Assembly: GCF_000308655.1 (NCBI RefSeq)
Contig: NZ_BAGC01000009.1
Coordinates: forward strand, 1 to 64,000
Reading direction: 5' to 3'
Source: Nocardia niigatensis NBRC 100131
GTDB lineage: Bacteria; Actinomycetota; Actinomycetes; Mycobacteriales; Mycobacteriaceae
DNA: 64,000 nucleotides
Under the pieces are notes generated by a model. The model had not been told where the DNA came from. It searched no databases and saw nothing but the letters and a program-made list of their open reading frames with translations. Within the stretch, counting starts at the first letter, position 1. The number at the start of each line of letters is the position of its first letter. The position numbers were made by a program, and so were the translations under genes. Positions 24,001 to 26,396 of this stretch are shown here, one piece after another.

Positions 24001-24365
24001 ATTCCGGCTACGGCGAATTCGCGACCCTGGACCCGAACACCGGTGATTTGCAGTCGATCCCGGTGGGCGTGGGCGCGCTGGCCGGCGTGTACGACAACCT
24101 GGAGGGCCTGCGGGTGATCTTCTACCGCGACCGCCAGTCCGGCCTGGTGCTGCGCATCGGCGACCAGGCCTTCGAAGTGGACCGCCTCGGGGCGGAGGTC
24201 CGCTGGGAGCGCACGCAGCACGGCTACAACCGCCTGCTGGTCGGCGTGGCCGGGAATCAGCAGTGCGAGGTGCGCTATCGCACCGTGCCCGCGGACGCGG
24301 ACCTGGGTCTGCTGATCCGCGACGTGCTCGCCGATCCGGAGCGCCGGGCGGGCATCTTCGGATGA
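1..24365 (+). CDS. Giant multi-domain polymorphic-toxin-like protein, 5' end outside window
   Basis: The frame is open from the first base and ends with TGA at 24363-24365, so the N-terminus and any secretion domain lie upstream. Numbering from the first in-window GTG (21), the domains in order are: an Asp/Glu/Pro/Arg-rich disordered region (about 1-570); a papain-like fold with Cys581, His663 and Asp678; a PI3/PI4-kinase-like domain with DRNAAN (Asp891, Asn896) and GIDH (Asp909); a YwqJ-type deaminase with HAE (His1229, Glu1231) and CANC (Cys1297, Cys1300); two peptidase-like modules lacking HExxH; a zincin with HEFAH (His2555-His2559); two copies of a unit of roughly 2,200 residues; an ADP-ribosyltransferase-like domain (Arg7354, Ser7402); and a GGPNNP-rich tail ending in a compact domain. 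Papain, deaminase and ART folds are common polymorphic-toxin warheads. Carrying so many in one chain is unusual. Export by type VII secretion is inferred from the neighbours only. Confidence 0.85.
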   Translation, partial: AQPDASVPAHGLSPQSAPGAAPHDASSASGPADTPIAASSSGAAPVATPSVAADRPTLAAASPAPAPATHAASPQHGTSTPEARLEAPRNTAPDPRPVPARAGDATGTGRPETARPQAGTDARPQAGTDARSTARPEGAEPGRSLASEHPEPIVTDADTIPAGQQASDRTEPRDAIPAGADRPVTTDLDLPASQRDSALAEESERPAVGHEPEPPSADSEPRAGAAREPVARDEVVPPDHLAEQSDSPESAPRADAEEIVEPGPEDGSAAHDPSAPREGDETPDPAAAHDDPEHPATTDHERSPSRSERDETPREPSDRPAQQPDARQPEAEHARADEPRAADGEARPHPESEVEPHPGMDEPEPVADGGEPTTRPEAEDAPPAEREDGSRTDDPALASDDSRSRGDDHPSEPDARARDDAPAHVADRPESTGSPRDPSEGQTPGHPGNELGATHPASERPAGDGSVKPAERDHDSAQNEDRHDVGAPSDGLLVAPIPFGDHPAPRGAEQGTRHTPAGERVHETTGGERSSERGESAERPAEGRAGVPERGDGAAAHPGHLDEPSDATAAQRDSDEPAPADPRRGNCGAMSLELLKQLTGNDSIVVPEHEIGPEGMSAKQLVAAAGGRLRTFGDHDAIADRLRELGPGAAALVVDHYAGPVDEHGVGAHAYLLVNEGGEIVVKDPVAGREHGHPPIVPVETKGTHAVLFKPDGRAVDPLSIRTRHGLDPKFAPHQHPETPQAADDPEKRGEVKDAEPEHIPAIGKEPVPDQRVFSDKVRDAVASGEVSSELLSEGAMRRAERVELVTFEDGTQLIRKTVTVPSHADAEHLAALVGHAAGADVPRVHWESERVVYMEVVPGETANDHHPRELNPAALYRDTPQGRRMGLFDALIDMPDRNAANWMVRPDGGISGIDHSLAFGGGRPGSGPSQFATHFTERGADGGTVWHDHDLTRSEIAQVRERLDALKPEFERMGHPDWHEAMRQRLDRIEEHARPDHEEHPLTSHEDGAAAKQPEDDHAGGGAGDGADHTHHGQDEPYKPPSATEPAERPKVFPEEVLDPGAAPDIREEGFEQDKTRGAIVEEIDPYGSRVVLRDGLIHTVDDKPVHEYLAERSRARALEHAENYGGKKEGPCSALAIDLKTGLITEGVNGRGTDLIDERHLHPLLRENYRALGDWQHPVMSSENTHVQAPLMGPDGKGLRGPDGKVLLGPDGKPAKGDWILQGQAHEDKPLRHAEVKAVNELLWERQRTHEQEWRDRHGADSTPPPLSREVLKQLRFDPRWIAERTHNGEILHVGDAAPACANCSSLLHDIPSNAGRILFNAKDYRSNLPDGVIPPEIPHETTTATPESVATTPKPGDGEADGPTAPGHEPGDDDPAPGAGGRRPAGPETGDGGAQLAPPESEEPAGHSGRSTPVETPEAPPQPRDSVRRDEDLPSQDAVTPEQQAVRELVYAGEDDPRKLSQGADPRLVAVGEVLAHTESGRATLAALHEAGVTVRLVDGGGESPGHSYDPARRELIIDTHERGELDQAAAIVAAAAHLEAPGAQSSGSDPVRGAAESFGRETAFVHELRDAGYDPGRGPLHDTADSTYTEGVRDTYQSAADAAVDRARAADPDLSAERAREIAHTAGVEALLADDRFTGGGGEHRADPLADHYAESPAARDTVIRDAADPAHDPAGGQEPTPARAEEPDPRRDDAYWDMREFALNHASGSDVSRWALETLSRHGVDLRVTDDPAAAVTAGPKGRADRGPLAGYDPATNTVVLHRDSSPAEHAAELVRAASEVEARARVEGPLERFALTRDEYVRTMLARQAEALALAYEHNRTAPGPADGARPRPADPLERAYRRAHDEALQTARDAYRGGNAATDRMLEAAAYRAGVREVETRLAADGPRVEGRDPAAVHAANWDRAHGIRESGEPVRPSRPARDTPQARDRRAREYAEEIEQLRGLRDAGSPIPVGPAERAYRDAQAAAAERPHASESSVREAGLTALRRYLERTGLHDAEIAFDVARTFGESGDTHWGNPNLRDLLFPADTVHEPAADGPRLSEERDRALAREVSEIQMSNVRNGFERLTDNVVRLPDTTITGSRLVVYAGEGGHMRALRELAEAHPRYAEALTNPMVRIEYREIRPDGEHGAWVEKIHPDVAEGPMRRPTPDEAMGEMLAHYLRYREDGRVSVGFDEWMRGLGDDAFEPTTRPRRSRLRGGEPPVRLSDGFMAAGHRMAERTRALDHPHPAAVARDLMNRQVELGPQSGPDAHRYRSPDRFTLHEFEVGSTTLRLWLERDGEGGWRVPAATGKRDMSDALATRFQGMRDRDPVKLANRIRDMLQDGSAPLHATEPERARSLWRRMTDRFTGRGPEALSGRGPAAHDGRGPEAPAAGPREMTRPGEHPGPESPAQRRGPAEPDAAAPHDPAADTHEPNLDWSPRPNDTWSGLDHGEIAKKLAADWKVQVTGFDKHLDVEALREYARAVEEMFTNFPDPTRRPGIHVGPLEESHVYAETTPGRLENGRISVERITLNERFAHKPEDLARRVARAEDAGYLAPGSAERPVYSTIVHEFAHALDFSGGLDAHHLAFDAMMRHYVETRGSLDGFEDWFNDQRGYAFDKHGQWDPAEAMAEAFTDDVLNGARATEQSKVLSQALIDAHQARADRAAEPGGGDDRTAEPAQRRGLPGDEPSEHRADPDPRGGDIPGETPSTPTDVGHSDSWLEKQRAIQADWTANMAERRAAFLREIADLYPSGSEERRIADSQIEGAAWEARMAAQRADFLWEIAGGRTEESPSAAARDTNAQTPEPTPAAGVGKGTESRQPTGPDPRASWAGLDPSGAGAGRGSGGNPPTAPHAGAGDHESPDTGKGSEGKQPAGPDPRAAWSGLDAEGARQPAEAGQRGPDPLAGQAGSDPSRPGYTPTQPDLPAQPHSTEAQPQGAEVQVHEAPTAEMAAPEPPARPIPVDPVLASPALRAAAEHLFRGAPPPGVREHTPGESEYGRRLSEALGVDRAIGKNRDPLASLRDVAENARARGRFGDPEGNVPPRPMRAEDFGHLEGPERFDPQPRSEHVPGEPSRALPLEPWSEVNRPVHGEPRALTLDELRHELAVRLGLRAEDVTPEHISETVGDLQYRNLLRAGAIEALSDAVDRFDRATAWRERERFAANRDEWARLLGIDSDRVAPEHAQRTLAELRADTLRRAADVADLFAATHHAQDPAAAKHLVLESDGHRIHVEVTEDRHGNRRFEPAKRPDRPVEAKESPADPEERRGLMRRAWRRMMKGFQPHTPKYMSGSGYDSKGQSELVHLVGDVIHMDYHEIDSANPARIVKEAATLLKVREQIPLLRRTTSRVEDLSAHIHPMRTRDGGEYQPWRTEVDHRWTPEERRSHQESVDLYHLNHPDHAVETPAPQHVPESEAPPPDRRMAADVPQPLADASAARDAALVDLVRLAARHNIDLTEVDRATLHRAVREATYELMRRAGAIEALREVSQRFNELEALVPSREVSINDKDPLGRFVREVREVKEQQYQEERAARRRERDGVPDDTPIRAYQPRKPRVTALDADGVNNGGEWARHFDDPDPDLPLREEGKLFEDALRRDQIREERSNWAQLLDVGLDQLEPTERDPNQLAHTIADLRMQVRDDRANLLEFAAAVEHFQHLDAENKWLSNQVVDRSAHAWLEAHGGTMLEDGVGVRPGERPGDPNRLVVIRGDIDHDVRLADALVAHPDLAALLNSGELRLEYRVIHLDDGYVSVREAEAPQVRFHEIEVNGERTPVLMAREGSEPWRVVHPRSDEHGSHDLAGVRHAPEEVESAPRQSAPRDPDVVRAERNEVAARLSTYQMDLGRNLEETINALHQANMLRAAQVEGMADFIRSSDAIDTFHDLDKRLSYLANSVGVDPEHLTPERVAEAMTDPNVRKAARAQRIEDLLDYAKALRDNGKHNGGAEAVLAARDRLARRLGIDPSELYANKHVIPKEGRDKGEVVGYEPDPKSTSTKAVVDAINDVLERSGRQPELLGALAEYAHTLAGLDPYRSGMRFDPSADPRAADGVVPIHDPDAPALLERLMHESLGEPPISDVLSHASEAWSHLLGVDVHDIDAQVKLYRDELPQLHDRISPEQLDKILRGRADKADPRVLYAEYFMGVDPEHEPLSAKELNGLVHQVEHARYSQVYEVYRDGKIDKHERPEPKQLDALIEKMRDEIATRDADIKELYRLAKEHDDLTSSAPPETSGTPRELAADLAEAKQRLLAAADDREHAKGRMWLQDTRPLADGDLTPEHLRGTVEYLRTRTAEEGGHLVDYETRIADLERSAREFNQAEQRVTELESALRSAVEDGAGPAAGPVEAWQREVENARADLAGTVDTTPGPWHSGDLDQVIRQVESMAKASRESGTAWPHELEPVRDAVHRYQAAREHLVEAEHNALEAERAAETPHQRAERELQDARADLARTEAARDTALFGQPLSERELTRSWIEATRHELGDTPPGELTPEDRARLALADAAEHHLDARDRVSRWEAQLDHLAVDPAIAADTPRTAAARALDNARTGLDAAITRLAEETGRDITVADLTRDNAPVTFAALDAEIPRHPNGDPHGAVTALRMATDAFHRADAFADFIKDHTPPDDPRRAYAMSHDPEPGAEPAAAAVPVAHESNAAQQHGSGTTPRDPRLDFAMPREPEPAQQQASNAHEQWELVGSPEPHVPPDARVEARVEELAERARQAREKAAASRARLDDLARELGITEPEALSGRALERAVDEAGGAERAGGEFATYFDQNLEAARLSREAHALAIEDVLRTEAEHPLDSGIGLKGDPPSVLVVTDRADPSHVLNPDLRAALADRDVPVEYRRVQVADDGSITVQTLRPPTDPGAAEHGSTPERPAPEGPAQRRVPVAEHVTLPHHAEDPAAHTPAEHDSSRSGETDHNAGDSTSHDTAPDWSPRPDDAWSVPTGPAESSGSWLERQRAIQADWEMRMEQKRAEFLREAAEFFEPGSFDRFRADFEADHADWRARMATHRADFLWEIAGGRPEPNPATAELPRPTPIVHDPNAATVEPPRPESTVHDPNAATAELPKSESAASDPEMATVQTPRNESAVHDPNAATVEQPRPDSTVHDPNAVTAELPKSESAASDPEAATVEVPRSESAVHDPNAATAELPKSESAASDPEVATVQTPRNESAVHDPNAATVEQPRPVSTVHDPNAATVEVPRPGSAVHDPNAATVELQQGGAVAPHEAPTAEVAVPHQETDPVVVPRDPVEASPALRAVSEYLGRSAAMPGLRPHSPEEREYGRQLRDALGLGRALGNRDPLAAFRDIAENARARGNFGDPDRGVPPRATRAEDYGRLDNRERIAPRRSEPIPGETPRSLPLEPWSDANHRTARDEPRALTLDELRQELAAELGLRPEDLDPAHLSEVVGELQYRNLLRAGAVEALRNVIDLHANSHPRDHQRLAEARDEWARLLGIDPARVQPEHAARTLVELRDETLRRASDVADLMAATHHAQDPAAGQHLVLESDGHRVHVKVTEDAAGNRHVEVVDRPGLPDAPKHAVAATESAKPGLMRRLWNRLKGGFDPHTPKYPSGSGLDGQGQSELVHLAGDVFHEDWHDVKVNPARIVKEVVTILKVREQMPLLEHLTRKIADVSADIRPMRTRDGGEYQPWRTETDNQRSAEERRAHEESVALFRLSHPDDYVETPAPPKDPDSELQAPPERRLADDVPQPVVDALDARDAALTELVRLAADHGIELTDADPAALRRAVDNATYELMRRAGAIEALRDASERFNVEAEAVPFREVSINDKDPLGRYVREVREVKELQRQEERAARRRERYGASEDNAARFLQPRKPRVTALDHPGVNNGGEWARHFDDPEPDFLQSEEGRLFEDALRRDQIREERSNWAQLLGVGLDELIPTEKDPNQLAHTIADLRMRVRDDAAALLEFAQATEHFIGLDNEAHDLTRQLSDRTAHAWLDAHGGTMLEDGVGVRPGERPGDPNRLVVIRGDDDHDARLADALAAHPDLGELLNRGELQLDYRVVGADADGHVVVREAQPPQARFHELDVNGERTPVLMVREGNEPWQVVQPGEHGPHEPATTPHTTELPGADPAHAVPRDPDVVRAERNEVAARLSVYLMDLGPEPGQLAETIRALRHDNALRAAQIEGMADFIRSSDAIDNFHDLDRRLNNLAHTLGVDPEHLTPERLAAAMGDPDVAKVRRMQRIEDLLDYAKVLRDNNDAKAVLEARDRLARRLGVDPAELYSSRHIKDGDGKIVGYGPDPKSSKPKALLHAINDVLKRSGERPELLAALAEYAHTIAELDPFRSGMRFDARTDPRAADGVVPIYDHDAPAILKRLMSDSFGEPPVSDNPSQAAGVWSRLLGVDVHDVDRMVQLYRDRLPELHDRLSPEQLEKVLRGGTPDPLHQPLSQAELDQVVRQVRHARSAEVYEVYRDGKIEKHERPKPAELAGLIEGLREEIRAREADIDALQRLADEHNKLTEPWRPPEVPRTPRELAADLAAARRDLALANAHREQAKDRMWLQQNRPLADGDLTPEHLHGTVEYLRTRTADEGGHLADYETRISDLERAAREFNQADQRVRDLESALRSSVEDTARPADTPVETWRREVDSARADLAAVVDASPVVWHSGDLDQVIQQIDWMSRLPGDAGDVWTPELTPIRDAVHRYESAREFLGLAERDAAAAAHVAETPHQRAERELLAAQQDMADAAAAGDSERYRDAQDRVSRWETQRDHLGVDAVIAADTPRAAAARALDNARTALDNAIIRLADETGLVVTRDDLTPAALDALEATASRHPNGDPHGAVTALRHATESLHRAAAFADFINAHTRPDPIPDPREAYRRHPESDLGAAIPTPPRDPREAYAMPRESDTGEKSAMAATSDSREAYRMPPESDSGDPGATPATPDPRQPGSGDHGAAAARPDSREAYAMPRESGAVLREPESGHGEERNLSEPQQPASDPQQPAGGVATDPAGVDPAVAQHGSEPVGGWEPVGPPEQHVPVDVRVEAEITELMGKALTETDAAAAAHRALRDLARDMHAQALRNDETLTPEQRNARLREVESRLADMSADQLSRDIREADRAEIEGYQSWWQGEGVTGAGHGPYWQKVAAAEARIAELPNIRRAAAGHLDAYRAHSEAAFRLREQANHQAAEDILANTTTRPVGPGVGMIGNPPKVVVVTHLDDPGHVIGSEIRDDLASKGVPIEYRRIHVADDGTITVQTVRPPGDPGTADPSATPPNRPPNDPASVAAAPPGRSSGDPGSVAATPPGRLSGDPGSVAATPPSHPAGEPAAATPHAPSSRAEGEAGPEAAGNEQSGEQDAGVDPAMVAAAAAAQHGAVLYEGSLPPGDDALYRGIPRLLPDGSTNPAYLNALRGIVSARGTLDLDYDGHTSHLGAESDATSWTRNPRIAGHFAEGDGLIVEWRTGAPPEGATWRFKPIYDLPDEFSQVLIQGTLTEVRATRYLPEAAPATPPPVPHEAPPAAAAAPVNERAATPVQEGERPNPTGPQATPPQPVILHESGMPDRSAVGEPPEPRPAHEESRQSPLSGRGPAVTHDIGDSAVDPSEPVVEEAAGPDELGAHTNPLLLDEQVTPESEADSGRPAGPVEPEQGGGAAVPNENQAHGTEPRPEDAEEHEGDGGAENGRRVNVVKPETEAGTQAGHDDGIADGDDGAGTGPDSGDGPPHDDSGHDEEEPGGGSPERRNPVWRSHVPHPPRPFNPTFPNYTPQPSQQPYPWTLPPDDNDPNSPGGPNNPGGPNNPGGPNNPGGPGYPGGPGYPGGPSQSGGAVPSRGPHSPTDPGMPQWLTPPAQPPHIPTPPVAPPGGWPQIPGANNPGWHQIPGTPWSRNGWPEAPGTSNYQGAQQDPGDWQQNQGGSPQAPSGPNGNGPHAPGSPGGGPVGHPSAPNGTPLQPPHLPSGFAPPSQDPGNGWNSRSANGSGANGMPGGFPGGAPMGGGTPGGQPGGAANGRGRSSSRFPRASAPASGGGNGIYLRSHSGYGEFATLDPNTGDLQSIPVGVGALAGVYDNLEGLRVIFYRDRQSGLVLRIGDQAFEVDRLGAEVRWERTQHGYNRLLVGVAGNQQCEVRYRTVPADADLGLLIRDVLADPERRAGIFG
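8133..14600 (+). repeat. Unit A of large internal tandem duplication
   Basis: First copy of the duplicated block inside the giant gene. It begins with the SWLEKQRAIQADW motif and ends just after the ITVQT motif. Landmarks recur in the same order in unit B: ASPALRA (8880), REVSINDKDPLG (about 10486), GVNNGGEWARHFDDP (about 10670) and LVVIRGD (about 11090). Several stretches of more than 30 bases are identical to unit B at DNA level. Unit A has extra segments, for example around 12360-12420 and 13340-13500. Most of the unit is charged, helix-rich sequence with coiled-coil character. Confidence 0.85.
14850..21720 (+). repeat. Unit B of large internal tandem duplication
   Basis: Second copy. The distance between matching landmarks grows from 6,717 bases (SWLE motif, 8133 to 14850) to 6,873 (ASPALRA, 8880 to 15753) and 7,119 (ITVQT, 14550 to 21669). 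This shows net insertions after duplication, mainly the 51-base repeat array. Unit B lacks some segments present in A and adds a SREAYAMP-type linker around 20520-20830. Confidence 0.85.
15108..15655 (+). repeat. 51-base tandem repeat array (17-residue units)
   Basis: About eleven head-to-tail units of 51 bases, each encoding a 17-residue repeat starting VHDPNAAT or ASDPE. The first two unit starts are at 15108 and 15159. Two unit types alternate: VHDPNAATVE...PRP and ASDPExATVQ...PRNES. The array sits in the linker of unit B where unit A has none, so it arose after the large duplication. It probably forms a flexible linker. Confidence 0.85.
21750..21900 (+). repeat. 45-base tandem repeats in linker
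   Basis: About three and a half copies of a 15-residue repeat of the form SGDPGSVAATPPGR, directly after unit B and before the ART-like domain. Neighbouring copies are nearly identical at DNA level. Confidence 0.7.
23266..23370 (+). repeat. 18-base tandem repeats encoding GGPNNP/GGPGYP
   Basis: Six or so units of 18 bases encode GGPNNP followed by GGPGYP in the Pro/Gly-rich tail. This is low-complexity sequence, probably an extended linker before the final compact domain (about 23985-24362). Confidence 0.75.
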
Positions 24366-24438
24366 TCGTCAAAGGCTCGAACGTGTGAGTTCGCCGATTC
24401 TTATGGTTTCGGCAACCGCACAGTCATTCGCGATATGT

Positions 24439-24446
24439 GATGCTGA
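24439..24446 (+). promoter_or_regulatory. Shared upstream element of paralogous genes
   Basis: The bases GATGCTGA lie 39 bases before the chosen GTG at 24478. The same eight bases lie 36 bases before the start of the paralogue at 49260. This is a promoter-type spacing, but no clear -35 was seen. Confidence 0.25.
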
Positions 24447-24477
24447 CAGTTGGTTTTCGATACGGAGGAGGGCGGAC

Positions 24478-24759
24478 GTGCGCGGTAGCCGGCCGAGCGA
24501 GGAACAGTTGCGGCACAATTTCGAGTCCGCATTGGCCGCGGCCAGGCAGGGGAGCGGCGTGCGCAGCGAGACCGGCCTCGACGCCCCCACCAAGGACGCC
24601 CTGTGGGCGATCGCCCGCGCGCACCCCGAGATCCCGGATGCCATGATCGCCGCGGCCGAGCGATCCTTCGCCGGTCAGCTGGACGGCAGCAATGCCGAGC
24701 GCTGGCGCGCGGAGATGTCCCGCCGCATCGCCGAATTCGGTTCGGCGGGCCAGAGCTAG
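24478..24759 (+). CDS. Small conserved protein, toxin-associated, unknown function
   Basis: A 93-residue protein. GTG 24478 was chosen because a good ribosome site (GGAGG, about 24463) precedes it and because the equivalent start is used by the paralogue at 49260. A longer in-frame GTG at 24385 is the alternative. Residues about 5-90 match the N-terminal domain of the 49260 gene: a P(S/T)xEQL motif, a central ALWxIAxAxP segment and FAGQLDGSNxxRWRAE near the end. It looks entirely helical, with no signal peptide or membrane segment. It sits between the giant toxin and the possible immunity gene at 24783, so a role in that system is likely, but no function is recognised. Confidence 0.7.
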   Translation: MRGSRPSEEQLRHNFESALAAARQGSGVRSETGLDAPTKDALWAIARAHPEIPDAMIAAAERSFAGQLDGSNAERWRAEMSRRIAEFGSAGQS

Positions 24760-24782
24760 CGGCGCGTACAGGAGACGATCGC

Positions 24783-26321
24783 GTGACGATTTCGCACGAG
24801 CCCAACGAAGACCCCAGCGGCACAACGGAGGCAGCCGCCGACACCCCGGACTTCGACAGTATGGCCGCGGTCATCGGTGTCGGGGAACCCGCCGAGGAGC
24901 CCGCCCCCGATATCGGTTTCAGCATGACCGCGGCCGAACCGGATATCCCGCAGCGCGCCCGCAGGTTGGCGCACCGTATCGCTCAGGAACTGCGCGACCA
25001 GGCCCCGGAGGGCTGGGCGCGCGTGCACGCGGCCTTCGCGCTGACCGTGACCGATCACCGCGCGCGCATCGACTACTCCGACGACGAGATGCGCCACCTG
25101 CAGCTGCCCGCATCGCCCGAAATCCTCGCCCTGGTGGTCGAACACCGCAAGCTTGCCATCGAATTGGGTGACCCCTGGTGGCGGCTCGAGCTGCAGTTGA
25201 CGGTGGCGGGCGAGCTCACCGTCGACCATGACTACGGCGACGAGCCCTTCCCCGCCGACCAGATGCTCACTCCGCAGGACTATCTGGCCGACCTGGAGGC
25301 CCACCCCCGCGACACCCTGCCTACCTGGCTGGCCGCCCTCCTGCGGCACGGCGACCGCCAGTCCCGGACCCCCGGTCAAGCGGCGGTCGCGGCCCGCGCG
25401 GACCGGGAATCAGGTTATTTCCCAACGGTTTCGGAGAACGACTTCCCGAATCTGCCGGTGCTGTGGGCCCGCTGGGCCGCCATTGCCGCCGCGTTCGTGG
25501 CGATCGGCTCCGAATGGGGCCCGCGGGTGCTCCCGTCGTTCGGCTGGTTCGAGGGTTCCCGCCGCTCGGGTTCATCGCTCTACCTGCTGCCCGGCGGCCG
25601 CGCGGTGCTGTCCGGAGGCGTCTGGAACGCACCGGAATTGGCCGCCGCCTACGACGGCGAGGCAGCGCATCCGAACCTGTACGCCGGCGCCCCCGAGTGG
25701 GTCGCCAACCCGGTGCTGAACACCCGGGCGAGCGGCGGCATGCTCACCTTCTGCTACTGGTGGGAGCGTGGTCGCTGGTACCGCGGGGACTCCCCGGTCG
25801 CCGCCGAACTCGCCCCCGCCGTGCCCGGCATCTGGACCGCCGCCACCGTCACGGGCGTGATCAGCGATCTGGTCGCCGTCGATCCCACCGATGAACAGCG
25901 CTCCGCGGTAGCCGAATTCGTCGCCGCCGCCGAGCGCCGCGATGTCACGCAGGCCGTGCTGGACGCGGCGTTCGGTGCGTCCGGCGATCTGGATGCCGCT
26001 CACTACCAGCTGGCCATGGCCGGGGTGGCGCGCATCGGCCCGGAGCCGCTGCCTCAGCGTGAAGCCCTGGACGCCGTCCGGCACCATGTCGGCACCGAGG
26101 GCATCGACACCACCGCGTTTCCGCTCGATCAGCTTCGCGCGGAACGGCTTCCGGTCGGCTGGATGGTCTACCTCCCCGCCGATGCCGAGGATCCGGTGAT
26201 CGACCGCGCCCTCTACTACGTCGCCGACGACGGCGTGGTGGAGGCGACCACCTCCAGCATGCCCGCGTCGGTCTATCTGCCTGGTCTGGAACAGCGCTTC
26301 CGCCAACGACATTCGCAGTGA
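24783..26321 (+). CDS. Acidic soluble protein, possible immunity factor
   Basis: 512 residues. GTG 24783 is preceded by AGGAG at suitable spacing and starts 23 bases after the preceding stop. The first 50 residues are acidic and probably disordered. About residues 55-190 have the look of a YezG/DUF600-type immunity fold: a WWRLELQLTV strand pair, an acidic DYGDEPFP loop and a PTWLAALL helix. The remainder has many Trp and Tyr residues, no obvious catalytic motif, no signal peptide and no membrane segment. Its place right after a giant toxin, and its cytoplasmic character, suggest immunity. The YezG similarity is judged by eye only, and a scaffold or chaperone role is equally possible. Confidence 0.6.
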   Translation: MTISHEPNEDPSGTTEAAADTPDFDSMAAVIGVGEPAEEPAPDIGFSMTAAEPDIPQRARRLAHRIAQELRDQAPEGWARVHAAFALTVTDHRARIDYSDDEMRHLQLPASPEILALVVEHRKLAIELGDPWWRLELQLTVAGELTVDHDYGDEPFPADQMLTPQDYLADLEAHPRDTLPTWLAALLRHGDRQSRTPGQAAVAARADRESGYFPTVSENDFPNLPVLWARWAAIAAAFVAIGSEWGPRVLPSFGWFEGSRRSGSSLYLLPGGRAVLSGGVWNAPELAAAYDGEAAHPNLYAGAPEWVANPVLNTRASGGMLTFCYWWERGRWYRGDSPVAAELAPAVPGIWTAATVTGVISDLVAVDPTDEQRSAVAEFVAAAERRDVTQAVLDAAFGASGDLDAAHYQLAMAGVARIGPEPLPQREALDAVRHHVGTEGIDTTAFPLDQLRAERLPVGWMVYLPADAEDPVIDRALYYVADDGVVEATTSSMPASVYLPGLEQRFRQRHSQ

Positions 26322-26360
26322 GGCCGGTCGGAGGAGTGCGGAATCGGTGGCGACGGCCCG

Positions 26361-26366
26361 TAATCT
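26361..26366 (+). promoter_or_regulatory. Possible -10 element TAATCT
   Basis: TAATCT lies 31 bases before the ATG at 26397, with AGGAG in between. No convincing -35 is visible. It would place a promoter directly before the ESX substrate/EspG/EspH-like genes. Confidence 0.3.
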
Positions 26367-26396
26367 TTCATGTGTTGGTCGAGTTAGGAGCGGTAC

